Below are positions 47,389 through 57,987 of a DNA stretch of 64,000 nt, piece after piece; position 1 is the stretch's first letter, and each line of letters starts with the position of its first letter. Where the stretch lies: positions 1,156,168 through 1,220,167 of the forward strand of contig NW_006768767.1 of the NCBI RefSeq assembly GCF_000204055.1. The letters run 5' to 3'. The notes beneath the pieces are model-generated. The model made no database searches and was not told the DNA's origin. It saw only the letters and a list, made by a program, of their open reading frames with translations. Made by a program: the position numbers and the translations under genes. This DNA is from Melampsora larici-populina 98AG31. Lineage: Eukaryota > Basidiomycota > Pucciniomycetes > Pucciniales > Melampsoraceae.

Positions 47389-50300
47389 TTGATTGACTCG
47401 GGTGCCACTCACAACGTGTTGGGAGAAGCATTTGCCTTCCAAGCAAACTTACTACCATACGTGACGCCAACTTCACGAGCCGTCACTGGATTCAACGGAT
47501 CAGCAACTAGCTCAACCCACGAAATCAATCTGTCTATCAACAATGACAAGCACGACACCCAATTCATCATCATTGACCTCAAGAACACCTACGATGGTAT
47601 CCTAGGCATTCCCTGGATACAAGATAATTACCATATGATTGACTGGAAGACAAAGACAATACACATTGATTTAATCACTGCCTCCACCGAAGCGGAGTCG
47701 TCCGATCTGACACCACCCTCGACGTATCCCGAGTTGGAGCCTCTGAGGGACGCTAAGAATTGTGACGAGGGGATGTGCATTACACATAATGCGTTAACAT
47801 CCCCGCAGAGTGAGTCTGTTATCGATCTTTTCACCCATAGCCCTAAAGAAAAGACTGGCAAGCTTTATTCCCTCCTGAATTTACAGCCCAATACCGACGC
47901 TACCACAACGAACCAGACACAAGACAACACACACAAAGAACCGCACCAAGACCACGAGATTGCGGCTGCTATATCAGCCTCGTCGAGTCCGCAACAGAAC
48001 CCCGAAAGCCCAAAAATGGAGCCCACAGGGCACGCTAGGAACTGTGACGAGGGGGCGAGTATTGTTTCTAATACGTTTAAGCCCCCGCAATGTGAGTTCG
48101 ACTTGCCTAGACTCTTTAACCCACGTGAAGCAGCTGGCAAGCCCATTTTTCCCTTGAATTCTAGCATACCCCTTGACATTGCAGCCGCCAAGACATCCTG
48201 GTCGACTTCGGCGCGATTGGCAGCTGACGAAAAGAAGAAAACTCCAAACCAACCGGTCGAGGAGTTAGTACCTAGCTGTTACCATCGACATCTCAATATG
48301 TTCAAGAAGTCGCAAGCACAACACCTCCCGCCAAGACGAAAGTATGATTTCAAAGTTGAATTGATTGAAGGCGCACAGCCACAAGCTAGCCGCATAATAC
48401 CCTTATCACCGGCAGAAAGCGACGTCCTCAAGGAAATGATCAACACCGGATTAGCTAATGGCACAATACGCCGTACAACATCTCCTTGGGCCGCCCCTGT
48501 TCTATTCACCGGCAAGAAAGACGGGAACTTGAGACCGTGCTTTGACTACCGGAAGCTCAACGCATTGACTGTGAAAAATAAGTATCCGCTGCCTCTCACC
48601 ATGGATCTGGTGGACAGCCTCCTCGATGCCGACGAATATACCAAACTCGATCTACGCAACGCATATGGAAACTTACGCGTTTACGAAGGCGATGAGGAAA
48701 AGCTGGCTTTCATCTGTAAGGAAGGTCAATTCGCACCCCTGACAATGCCATTTGGACCAACAGGAGTGCCTGGATATTTCCAGTACTTCATGCAGGATAT
48801 CTTATTGGGTCATATTGGAAAGGATACTGTCGTATTTTTAGATGACATAATGATTTACACCAAGAAAGGAACAACACATGAAGGAGTTGTCAATAAGATT
48901 CTTGACGTTTTAACTAAGCATCAATTATGGCTTAAACCGGAAAAATGCGAATTCTCAAAGAAAGAAGTAGAATACCTCGGGCTTCTTATATCAAAGAATA
49001 AAATCAGAATGGATCCCACTAAAGTCAAAGCCGTATCTGACTGGCCAGCACCCCGCAACGTATCTGAACTACAAAGATTCATTGGATTCGCTAACTTCTA
49101 TAGAAGATTTATTGACCAATTCTCACGCACGACACGACCCCTTCACAATCTTACCAGAGACAAAACTCCTTTCATATGGGATACCACCTGCGAACTTGCG
49201 TTCAATAAACTGAAGACCGTGTTCACGTCAGCCCCGATTTTGAAAATTGCTGATCCATACAAGCCATTTGTATTGGAATGTGACTGCTCAGATTTCGCAT
49301 TGGGAGCGGTGTTATCACAGAAGTGCGAAGTGGATGGCGAAATACACCCAGTAGCCTACTTATCACGATCTTTAGCACAAGCAGAACGCAACTATGAAAT
49401 CTTCAATAAGGAATTATTAGCGATTGTCGCGTCCTTCAAAGAGTGGAGACACTACCTTGAAGGTAATCCAAACCGGTTGGAGGTTATTGTTTACACTGAT
49501 CATAGAAATCTTGAAACATTTATGACCACGAAAGCTTTGACTCGACGACAGGCCAGATGGGCAGAGACACTTGGGTGTTTCGACTTTCAAATAAAATTCA
49601 GACCCGGTCGCCAAGCCACCAAACCAGACGCCCTTTCCAGACGCCCCGACCTAGCCCCAACTGGCAAAGAGAAGCTGACCTTTGGACAAATGATCAGACC
49701 TGAAAATATAGGACCAGAAACTTTCACCGCAGATCTCGCGTGTTTCGAATCATTCTTTGATAATGAAGACATTGAACTTGATAATGCTGATCACTGGTTT
49801 GAGGTTGATATTTTAGGAGTTGAGGACACCGAGCCACAAGATCCAATACTCAACGACACCGAAATCATTGACCTTATCAAGAAAGCAAACCAGAAAAGCC
49901 CAAGATTACAAGAACTTATGGAGGCAGTACAGAACCCTCTATCGACAAAATTGAAACAAGCGGTAAAGAAATATGAAGTGAAGGATGGACTATTGTACAA
50001 TCAAGGACGAATCGAAGTACCTGAAGACGAAGACATCAAGAGACATATACTGAAAAGCAGACACGACAGCCTTCTAGCGGGACACCCAGGTAGAGCTAAA
50101 ACCTTAGGCCTAATCCGTAGGAGTTTCTTTTGGCCATCCATGAAAGCTTACGTTAACAGATACGTGGATGGTTGTGATTCATGCTTACGAACTAAGACAA
50201 GCACAAAGAAACCGCTAGGAACTCTAGAACCCCTGCCAATACCTGCAGGGCCGTGGACAGACATAAGTTATGATTTAATCACAAGTCTACCCCTATCAAA

Positions 50301-51345
50301 TAACAACGACAGCATATTGACAGTGGTTGACAGACTAACAAAAATGAGTCACTTTATACCCTGCAGAGAGACAATGTCAGCAGGTGAACTCGCCGATTTG
50401 ATGATCAAGTTCGTATGGAAGCTCCACGGAACGCCCAAGACCATCACATCAGACCGGGGAAGCATATTCATTTCGCAAATAACTCAAGAACTCGACAAAC
50501 GACTGGGTATACGACTTCACCCTTCAACAGCATACCACCCTCGTACGGACGGACAAACTGAAATTGTGAACAAGGTCATAGAGCAGTATCTTCGGCACTT
50601 CATCTGCTACAGACAGGACGACTGGGACAGCTTACTTCCAATAGCCGAATTCTCTTATAACAATAGAGATCACACGTCGACAGGAGTATCACCGTTCAAA
50701 GCTAATTACGGGTTCGAACCAAACTTCAGTGGTATACCCTCCAGCGAACAATGCCTACCTGCGGTAGAGGAAAGATTGAAATTACTGAAAGAAGTCCAAG
50801 AAGAGCTGACTGAATGCTTAGAGGTTGCACAGGAAAATATGAGAACTCAATTTGACAAAGATGTAAGACCAACACCTGACTGGAACATAGGCGATCAAGT
50901 GTGGCTCAACAGCAAGAACATTTCAACGACGAGGCCAAGCCCAAAACTGGACCACAAATGGCTGGGCCCTTTCAATATCATTAAGAAAATATCACGATCA
51001 GCTTATGAACTGACATTACCTCTCTCCATGAAAGGAGTGCATCCAGTTTTCCACGTGTCATTATTACGGAAACATTCTCAAGATACCATCAACGGAAGAC
51101 ATCAAGCTGAACCTCAACCAATCAAAATTAACGACGAAGAAGAATGGGAAGTCTACAACATACTTGATTGCCGCAAAAGATACAACAAACGAGAATACTT
51201 AGTCAGTTGGAAAGGATTTAGCGCGGAAAACAATTCATGGGAGCCAGAAGTCAATTTAAAGAACAGCAAGGAATTATTAGACCAATTTAACACAAAATTT
51301 CCCAACGCAGCAAACAGACACAAAAGGACACAGAGAAAAAAGTGA
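47389..51345 (+). CDS. Chromovirus polyprotein (PR-RT-RH-IN-chromodomain)
   Basis: A continuous 1318-codon frame. The aspartic protease begins at once with IDSGATHNVLG. RT has RPCFDYRKLNAL, YTKLDLRNAY and VVFLDD (about 482-485). RNase H has FVLECDCSDFALGAVL and VIVYTDHRNLE. The integrase HHCC region is HDSLLAGHPGRAKT...CDSCLRTK; its core carries YDLITSLPL, TSDRGSIF and HPRTDGQTE. The chromodomain (about 1251-1300) reads EVYNILDCRKRYNKREYLVSWKGF...NSWEP. It lies one frame back (-1) relative to gag. No ATG lies at the head, and a TGA occurs two codons before the first open codon, so the link to gag may itself be damaged. Chromodomains in this clade guide integration to marked chromatin. Confidence 0.93.
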   Translation: MIDSGATHNVLGEAFAFQANLLPYVTPTSRAVTGFNGSATSSTHEINLSINNDKHDTQFIIIDLKNTYDGILGIPWIQDNYHMIDWKTKTIHIDLITASTEAESSDLTPPSTYPELEPLRDAKNCDEGMCITHNALTSPQSESVIDLFTHSPKEKTGKLYSLLNLQPNTDATTTNQTQDNTHKEPHQDHEIAAAISASSSPQQNPESPKMEPTGHARNCDEGASIVSNTFKPPQCEFDLPRLFNPREAAGKPIFPLNSSIPLDIAAAKTSWSTSARLAADEKKKTPNQPVEELVPSCYHRHLNMFKKSQAQHLPPRRKYDFKVELIEGAQPQASRIIPLSPAESDVLKEMINTGLANGTIRRTTSPWAAPVLFTGKKDGNLRPCFDYRKLNALTVKNKYPLPLTMDLVDSLLDADEYTKLDLRNAYGNLRVYEGDEEKLAFICKEGQFAPLTMPFGPTGVPGYFQYFMQDILLGHIGKDTVVFLDDIMIYTKKGTTHEGVVNKILDVLTKHQLWLKPEKCEFSKKEVEYLGLLISKNKIRMDPTKVKAVSDWPAPRNVSELQRFIGFANFYRRFIDQFSRTTRPLHNLTRDKTPFIWDTTCELAFNKLKTVFTSAPILKIADPYKPFVLECDCSDFALGAVLSQKCEVDGEIHPVAYLSRSLAQAERNYEIFNKELLAIVASFKEWRHYLEGNPNRLEVIVYTDHRNLETFMTTKALTRRQARWAETLGCFDFQIKFRPGRQATKPDALSRRPDLAPTGKEKLTFGQMIRPENIGPETFTADLACFESFFDNEDIELDNADHWFEVDILGVEDTEPQDPILNDTEIIDLIKKANQKSPRLQELMEAVQNPLSTKLKQAVKKYEVKDGLLYNQGRIEVPEDEDIKRHILKSRHDSLLAGHPGRAKTLGLIRRSFFWPSMKAYVNRYVDGCDSCLRTKTSTKKPLGTLEPLPIPAGPWTDISYDLITSLPLSNNNDSILTVVDRLTKMSHFIPCRETMSAGELADLMIKFVWKLHGTPKTITSDRGSIFISQITQELDKRLGIRLHPSTAYHPRTDGQTEIVNKVIEQYLRHFICYRQDDWDSLLPIAEFSYNNRDHTSTGVSPFKANYGFEPNFSGIPSSEQCLPAVEERLKLLKEVQEELTECLEVAQENMRTQFDKDVRPTPDWNIGDQVWLNSKNISTTRPSPKLDHKWLGPFNIIKKISRSAYELTLPLSMKGVHPVFHVSLLRKHSQDTINGRHQAEPQPIKINDEEEWEVYNILDCRKRYNKREYLVSWKGFSAENNSWEPEVNLKNSKELLDQFNTKFPNAANRHKRTQRKK

Positions 51346-51425
51346 GAGGGTAAGCTTTTTCCCTACGGGGTTTTTTAATGCTACCCGGGGAGGTACGCAG
51401 AGCTTTCAAGAGGGAGCTTGGGCGT

Positions 51426-51436
51426 AAAAGGGGGGA
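51426..51436 (+). promoter_or_regulatory. Polypurine tract
   Basis: AAAAGGGGGGA lies just before the 3' LTR, the expected position for plus-strand priming of this retrotransposon. Confidence 0.7.
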
Positions 51437-51439
51437 TAC

Positions 51440-51628
51440 TGTTATGATTTCATCTACGTAACAGGCGGTGAAAGGCCCATTGGCACATGTCACAGTTTAG
51501 ACCAACTTGTACTTGCCACGTTGTACACTTTCCTCTTTTCTCCTTATCCGACAATCTGCATAACAAGATAAGAACCTGGTAGAGATCCCAAAACCCTCGT
51601 CCCCAGAACCCTTGAGCCAGTCATAACA
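51440..51628 (+). repeat. 3' LTR
   Basis: 189 bp, TG...CA, nearly identical to the 5' LTR and followed by the second ATACT. Confidence 0.93.
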
Positions 51629-54600
51629 ATACTATGGGTTGTTTCTTCTTCTTCGAGTGTATTTCAAAGGATGCCAGGTAAGAAAGGGCTTCAGAGAATT
51701 GGTCATCGGTTGTGATACCACCTCTCAGCCATTCCCTGGTTCCAACTGAACGTGAGATGGTCTTTGGTTTCAAAGAACCTTGTCCAGGAACGGCGATATC
51801 AGCCGCCAATGAAAAGGTTTGTTCTACACAACAGGATGTGGCCAAAATTGAAAGGTAGTTGCGGGCCAACAAAGCAAGCACCTGAAATTTGGAAGAGTTT
51901 GCCTGTAAGAAGTCAAGGAAGGAAAGGATTGGTCAGTGTATATTTCAGATGATGGTCGATAAGTAAAAAAAACAACTGACTTCCCACCACTCCAATGGTG
52001 ATTGACCAGGGACAATTGGATCGTTGCCTTGCAAATAGGTATCGAGTTCAGACGCTCGAATTGATTCAGCTGATTGAAAACTGGAACAAGAAGTAAAGAT
52101 GTCGAATTGATCGAATGCCTCGTGAGCAGTAGAGTTAAGTGGAGACGGAGAGGGTTCCGGAGTAGTTGGTCAACTTTCCAAGTTTGAATTGAAGAGCTCT
52201 TCAATGAGCTCCTTAGCTCGTGATGCGTGCTCTGGGTAATGAAGATCAAAGAACTTGAGTCTGTACTTTGGGTTCAGGATAGTTGCCAGTACTATCACAT
52301 CAGCAGCCACCGCTTCAGCTTGGTATTTCTTGAGCTGAGCCAACATCACATCAATCATGGCTTGAAGGGATGGGAAGTAAGTCTTGTTATGAATGTCCAA
52401 AAGAGTCTCATTCACTCGGAGATACTCTGCGAGAAGCATCAAGCCCGATGCAGTATTACCTTTGAAGCGTTTGGTTGAGGCACAAAATATCTGAAATCAA
52501 AAGATATCAACTGATTCAGCAACATGAAATAATGGAAAGGACAAAACAAAGAAAAGGTTAGGGAAAGACTCACCTCTAATATCTTACATAGAGAATCAAC
52601 TGCATCCCATTCATCCATAGACATCATGATGCCTTCATAATATCTACACTTCCGATCACTGATAAGTATTGAATCCACCACCTAGACATCATTGAATCCA
52701 GTCAGTCCATATCTTTACAAATGAAAAATGGAATAGACTTACATTGCGCGCAGCCACCAGGTGAGAGTACATAGCCAGATCTATATTCCAGCGCACACCC
52801 CATCCAGCAATAGGTCCAGGTCCGTGGTAATCCATCTGCTCTGCTCTTGCTTTAAATTCTCCTTGTCTGGCGTTGCTCCGAGTAAGCAAAGCATTGAGAT
52901 GCTTTAACTGTAAGAGAAAGAAACAGTTGGAGGTCAGTGGGGTTTTGAGATGTTAGATGAGAGTGTGAGTATTTCAGAAGCAAAGGTATCATACCTTCAT
53001 TGCACCTTCGACAACGATACACCCATCGACTGGGGTATCATCATAAGACAAATCATCTTTGAAGTCCTTGTGATCTGAAACGGGATCAGGTGAGTTGCAA
53101 TGACCGGGTTGAGTGACTAAATTGCCCTCATCATCGGAGGCATCATAGTCGATGGCATCGTTGGTGAGATCGTCATTCAAAACCACCGCAGGAACAGGAA
53201 CAGAGAAATGGGGAAGTGTGGTGGGTTTAATGTGACCGGCTGCCAAGCCGATCACCTTGGGTCCCTTCTTGACCACCAACCCAAGCTTGTGGGCATAGCA
53301 GCGAACGTGGTTCTTGGCAGAGTCCCAATTGGCCTGGTTGTTGCATTTGGAGAACATAATCTCCATCTCCCGAGCCATTGTATTGTTGGAAGATCCAGAG
53401 TCGGTTGTCTGGCCTAACATTTCATCAAAAGAAATAAAGAAAAGATTAAAAGAAAAGGTTACCAATCAAAAAAGTGAAAGAAATTCTCATAAAAAGACTT
53501 ATCTTCTTATGAAGACCATGTGCTATGAGGAATCGAGCCACTGGTTGTGCCAGTAAGTACCCAAGCTTGTTCCATGCAACTAGCTTGAGGCTAAGATGGA
53601 TCGTTTGATAGTTCCATTGGGCATTGATGAAGTTTGTGGAAACCCCGATAAAGGCGTACCTGTTACCCTTGGTGGTCCACACATTGTGGACCAAAGAAAA
53701 CTTGCTTGCATTTTCCTGAGATCAAATCGAATCAGTCAGAATTTAGAATGTTTGAAAGATATAAGTAGAGGAACTTACATATACCAAGGCTATCGCCGCT
53801 GATCTCAAGCTACAGTACAACTTCTTGGCTACACCAGCTGCCCAAGTCGGACTCCGTAATTCGGCACGTTGGTTAGCAAGCTTGAAAGCAGCGCGGAGGG
53901 GGATGTCGTTGAAGCGATTGAAAGGGAGGGCGTGTTTCAATACCCACATCACCAAGACCGTGTTGCATAATTCAACACTGAAAGTCAAAGATGATAGAAA
54001 TGCGTCGAGGGTGAGTTGGCCATTTGATTCACTTGAAGCCGCTGCGTTGGCTGCTTCCTCTTGAGACCAAGTGAGAGGAAGGACACATCCTGCTCGTATG
54101 GCACGAGCTCTTTGAGGGCAAGAGGCTCGACCCTTACCACCATCCCAGTGGGCGTAGATGTTATAGAAAGTATGGAAGCCACAAATGAATACACTGTTAC
54201 ACCATCGACACTTATATCCTCGCGGATCATCACCAGTCTAGGAAACGACAATCATAGAAGATAGGAAAGTCAAAAAGAGATGAGAAACAACATTAAGAGA
54301 AAAATAAAGTGAAAGTGAAGTGAAACACATGACTGACCTCATTTTTCACATGAATGGGTGGATAGAAGTACTCTAACAACATGGCAAGTCGAACTGGACC
54401 GCGTTTGACACCTTCGGTTTCAACCACCTCAACATCGGAGTCCTGGTTAACATCAACACCATCCGGTATCCCGATCTACGGTGATTGGAATAGACGAGAC
54501 AAGACTATCAGCTGTTACTTGAATGAATGATGATAGAGAGATTGAAGTGGAAATGAAAACCCAAATGAATACGCACAGGTACAGTGGCCCTTGAGGTAGG

Positions 54601-54944
54601 CTAGCTGAGGCACCAGAACCTCTCGGTCGACCCTCAGCCTTCGCACGATTCTTCGACTTTTGATTCTTCTTCTTTTTCTTTGAGAGCACCTTGAGAAAGT
54701 CTTTGGCTTTGGTGACCTCTACAACCGAAGTATCAGAGCCAATTCCAGAACTTTTCGGATCATATGGTAAGTCTAAATCCAGGTCCGGTAAATCACTTTC
54801 ACTAGAAATTGGACGTTGAACAGAAACTTGCGAATCAGGGGATTGGATGACATATCCCGGTTTAGGACCCGTTGGGCTTCTTGGACGAAGACTAGGACCA
54901 TTGATCGAAGCTGGAATAGCAAGTCTAGATTGTGAATGAGCCAT
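51629..54944 (-). pseudogene. hAT transposase, multi-exon, disrupted
   Basis: Roughly ten exons with GT-AG introns. It starts MAHSQSRLAIPAS at 54944, then a Ser/Lys-rich region. A BED-type zinc finger follows (YKCRWCNSVFICGFHTFYNIYAHW split over the text near 54100-54240). The catalytic core segments are NAQWNYQTIHLSLK, TTDSGSSNNTMA and WDSAKNHVRCYAHKLGLVV. ATILNPKYRLKFF and the C-terminal hAT dimerisation region LLARNYLSILATSCCVEQTFSLAAD follow. Two lesions are visible: an in-frame TGA at 52170-52172 within a Pro/Ser linker, and the chromovirus inserted in the last codons, so the native stop lies beyond 43418. The exon 1 donor could not be fixed. Confidence 0.82.
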
Positions 54945-55618
54945 TGTAATACTATTAATATTGATAATAATGAGCACGGAGTTTAACAAAAGGTAAGGGT
55001 ACAGGTTAGAATTCAGAAATCTTTGTAAAAAAGTTGATAATCAATTTTGCCTTAATCAAAAGGAAAGATTGAGGAAACGCTCACCTTATATAGACTGAAA
55101 GAGGGTATGATCGGCTGGTGCAAACAAGGGAAGGGGTAGATTGTGTCATGTCGGTCTTCAAATAGGAGATTTTGAATTTGGAGAGGGGGCATTGATTGTT
55201 TGAGGAAGTCCAGAGATTGTTTAGGTGTGTTGACTGACGGAAAAAGGGTATTGCTGAGCTGTTGGGGTGGATCTTGTTGGAAATCAACATCTGCTAGAGG
55301 TTGGTGGAGGTGTTTGGTGGCCGTGCGAGGTATTTGAGGTGATGGTTGGGGTGGAAATGCAGCCTGAAGGATGATCAATCTTGATATCTGTCAGGCTGCA
55401 TGGGTCTAACGCTGCATACCGCTCTATGCAGGGAGCGTGAAGCGGAACTTTACGGTGCCTCGCTAATTCCGTGATCCGCTCTGCGGGATTTCCCACAGAT
55501 GCAGCGTTAGCGGATTGGGTAAGCCAGCTCCCGGGTTTTTTTTGAGCGGTGGCGGGGCGGTCCGCTCCGCTCCCGCCCCTCTACCGCTTTTTGCAGCTGA
55601 GCGTTTCATGAGGCATTG

Positions 55619-56375
55619 GTACTGGCCAGCCCAAACAATGTACTTGCGAGTAATCTAAAAAACTTGCGTGAGATGCGACAGTCCTTTTCACCAAAACTTA
55701 AGATTGTCTTTCCTCACATGACTCGCGCATCTAGGCCATCTGGCCTGATGATGAAAAATATGTGCAGGCCTTCTGCCAAAAATCCCTCCTTGCCAGATTC
55801 CCAATATCTCACACAACCCAATAAATATCTCAAAAACATCAAATGGGGCAAACTTGGGGCCAAAGTCTCAAAGATGACGGCTGTGGCTCACCCAACTACA
55901 AAGTTTTCAGGTCCAATCATTACTAATTGTAGTTGATGAAGCGCACATGGTGTATGAGTGGAGACTTGTAGCCACCAGCAAAGCCAAGAGACTTGCCAGT
56001 GATGCTGGGATTTTCAGACTGTCATCTGAGGACCTACCACGTCAAACATTATCTGCAGGGAAAATTCCACTGCTGTTACTGTCTGCTACGTGCACTACTC
56101 AATCATTGCTCATGATAATGGTCAACCTCAAGTTAGACTTGTGCAATGTTCAAACCATCCAGGCTGAGCTCACTCATCCAAATATCTTTTCAAAATGCCT
56201 CTGAAAGCCTCATGCTGCGTGGGATTTGGGTGCATCACACTTTTATCCCAACCAATTCAATTCCTCCCACCCTGATTTATTGTGGGACTCAAAACGTGAC
56301 CTTGGAATTTCTACCTATGATCTGTTTGGTGAAAATTGACAAAATCCCTCATAATCCCTCTGATGTAATCCTATG
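55619..56375 (+). pseudogene. RecQ-like SF2 helicase relic
   Basis: Near 55925-56160 one frame reads IVVDEAHMVYEW, the DEAH Walker B motif with RecQ-type spacing, then PLLLLSATCTT (motif III) and an AELTHPNI segment. Further on, in another frame, PPTLIYCGTQNVTL resembles the start of the second helicase domain. Upstream, VLASPNNVLASNLKNLREM matches the RecQ motif Ia-like stretch that normally reads SPLNALM-DQV. Frames shift and domains are missing, so it is dead. The hAT element at 42869-55618 appears to be inserted within it: the frame reads on across the duplicated GTACTGGC. Confidence 0.6.
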
Positions 56376-56376
56376 A

Positions 56377-57987
56377 TGTAATTATTACTATTGAGTGACG
56401 TGATTTAAGCTGTGGAAGTGATTATTGTATGTTTAAAAATGATTAAAAGATCTGCTTATGATGAATACAGGTGATTTTCAAATAGGTGCCTCTTTTATTC
56501 TCATGACTCTTACGTGATTCATCAGCCCTTAGCGCTCTAAGCACCAACTCGTGATTCTTATCATATCACCTGTGCATCCCTAATCTTATTCAAATAACCT
56601 GCACAGGGCTAACGCGTAGCGGTCATCCCAAATGCAGAAAAATTCATGCTACAAGGTTTTAATACCGAAGCAGGTTATTGTAGAGCATCGTGGCGGCTTC
56701 GTGAATGCTGCAGGCTTTGGGTGGAATTGTATATCTCGCCCTTCCTGTCTGGTATTTGCAATACACGTTGATTGTTGCCCAGTCATTCACGTTGTTTAGC
56801 CCACAGTCATCAGGCTTTTGGTTTCATTATGACTCCGAAGGCCACCTTGCACCCCCTTGCGCGGTTGCGACGTACTTACCGTTCTAAACACTCATATACA
56901 TATCTTGTTGGATTGCTTTTGATGACGCAGTCATGTGGTACTTGTGTACAAATGTTTGGACTCATTTATGTTCATCCGATTCTCAATTTATATTCACCGT
57001 TATACGAAAATTTGAAGGCCAAATTATAAAAAGTATACATGTTCATCTCATCAGATCATCAGGCTTCATTTGCGTCCATTTGTGTCAAGATATTGTACAT
57101 ACCAAAGTCTTTCAGCAACTTCAAAATGTAATGACGAGGAAAAATATTTTCCTGATGGATGGACTGAGCCACTCTCTGCCTTTTTTTTTCAAAGACAGCT
57201 TTTGATTTCATATTGCTCCGCTAGGTGTTAAGCTCCAGCCGACCAACAGCCCAACCATTTGGTTTCATGATCGAGATTGTACATAGTCACATCGGTGTGA
57301 ATCGTTGGACTTGTGGTGTAGAAAGTTCCTCGATGGCTCCCGGCCGGGCAATTGATCTTATCCCGTGCAGTTTTGTGGTTTACGAGAGAAAAGACATCTC
57401 CAATCCTCGCAAGTATCCACAGTTGGTCAAACATGTAAGGTGTAGCTTTGTATATGCATATGTCAATTATCTGACGGGGTGCGCGAAACACAGTTAGGTA
57501 TGAATGAAGGAGAACGAGACTGAAGTCACCGATGAAGACCGCAATTATCTAACGCAGACACAAAGATAAAGACATGATACATAGCTTCGATATCTTCATG
57601 TTCAAACCAGAAAACTGAGCTTTCTGAAAATGTGAGTTATCATCGCCAGATGGATGTACGACTGCTGCATGGATTTTGAATTTGTCCTAATTAACTTTGA
57701 TATGATTGCCTTTCAATTTTACCGATAACTTCCGTCCAGGGTACAGTTTTTCTCCGCCAGATTATCTTCACACTTCTCTTGTTCAGAGCGTTATTCGCAA
57801 TTTACCAATATGAGGGACGATATGTTTACACGCGGATATGTATATCGTTCCGGTCCTATCGCGTCGAGCGATCTGAGACTTGTCTTTCACTCCATTTTGT
57901 GGCACATCATAGTACAGTACTTGCCGCTTGAGCAAGTAAGCGGACTGAGGATGTACCCTGCTAGGCGAATAGCTCATTATCACGTTC
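56377..57987. other. Gene-poor region, one unassigned ORF
   Basis: Mostly non-coding. A minus-strand frame at 57491-57228 (DQLWILARIGDVFSLVNHKT...) looks protein-like, and a CTAAC branch-like word plus CAG acceptor precede it, so it might be a terminal exon. I recognise no family and found no matching upstream exon. Confidence 0.35.

Larger units (their letters stand above)
43423..51628 (+). mobile_element. Ty3/gypsy chromovirus, 8.2 kb
   Basis: Two 189-bp LTRs (43423-43611, 51440-51628), starting TGTTATGAT and ending ATAACA, differ at about four positions, so the insertion is fairly young. A perfect 5-bp target duplication ATACT flanks it (43418-43422, 51629-51633). Internal order: gag with zinc knuckle, protease, RT, RNase H, integrase, chromodomain. 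A 2.1-kb insertion interrupts gag. It sits in the C-terminal exon of the hAT transposase. Confidence 0.95.
42869..55618 (-). mobile_element. hAT transposon carrying a nested chromovirus
   Basis: The right tip reads as the complement of CAATGCCTCATGAAACGCTC and the left tip as CAACACCTAAACCGCTC; CAATG fits the hAT terminal consensus. GTACTGG flanks both ends (42862-42868 and 55619-55625), extending to 8 bp (GTACTGGC) if the first C is shared. Both subterminal regions (42880-43050, 55390-55600) are dense in CCGCT/AGCGG words, as hAT subterminal repeats are. Without the nested 8.2-kb retrotransposon the element is about 4.5 kb. It encodes one hAT transposase on the minus strand. Confidence 0.78.

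Noticed and set aside
57225..57497. Opposed ORFs on both strands near 57.2-57.5 kb
   Set aside because: Neither could be joined to other exons or assigned to a family; listed only as an unassigned region.
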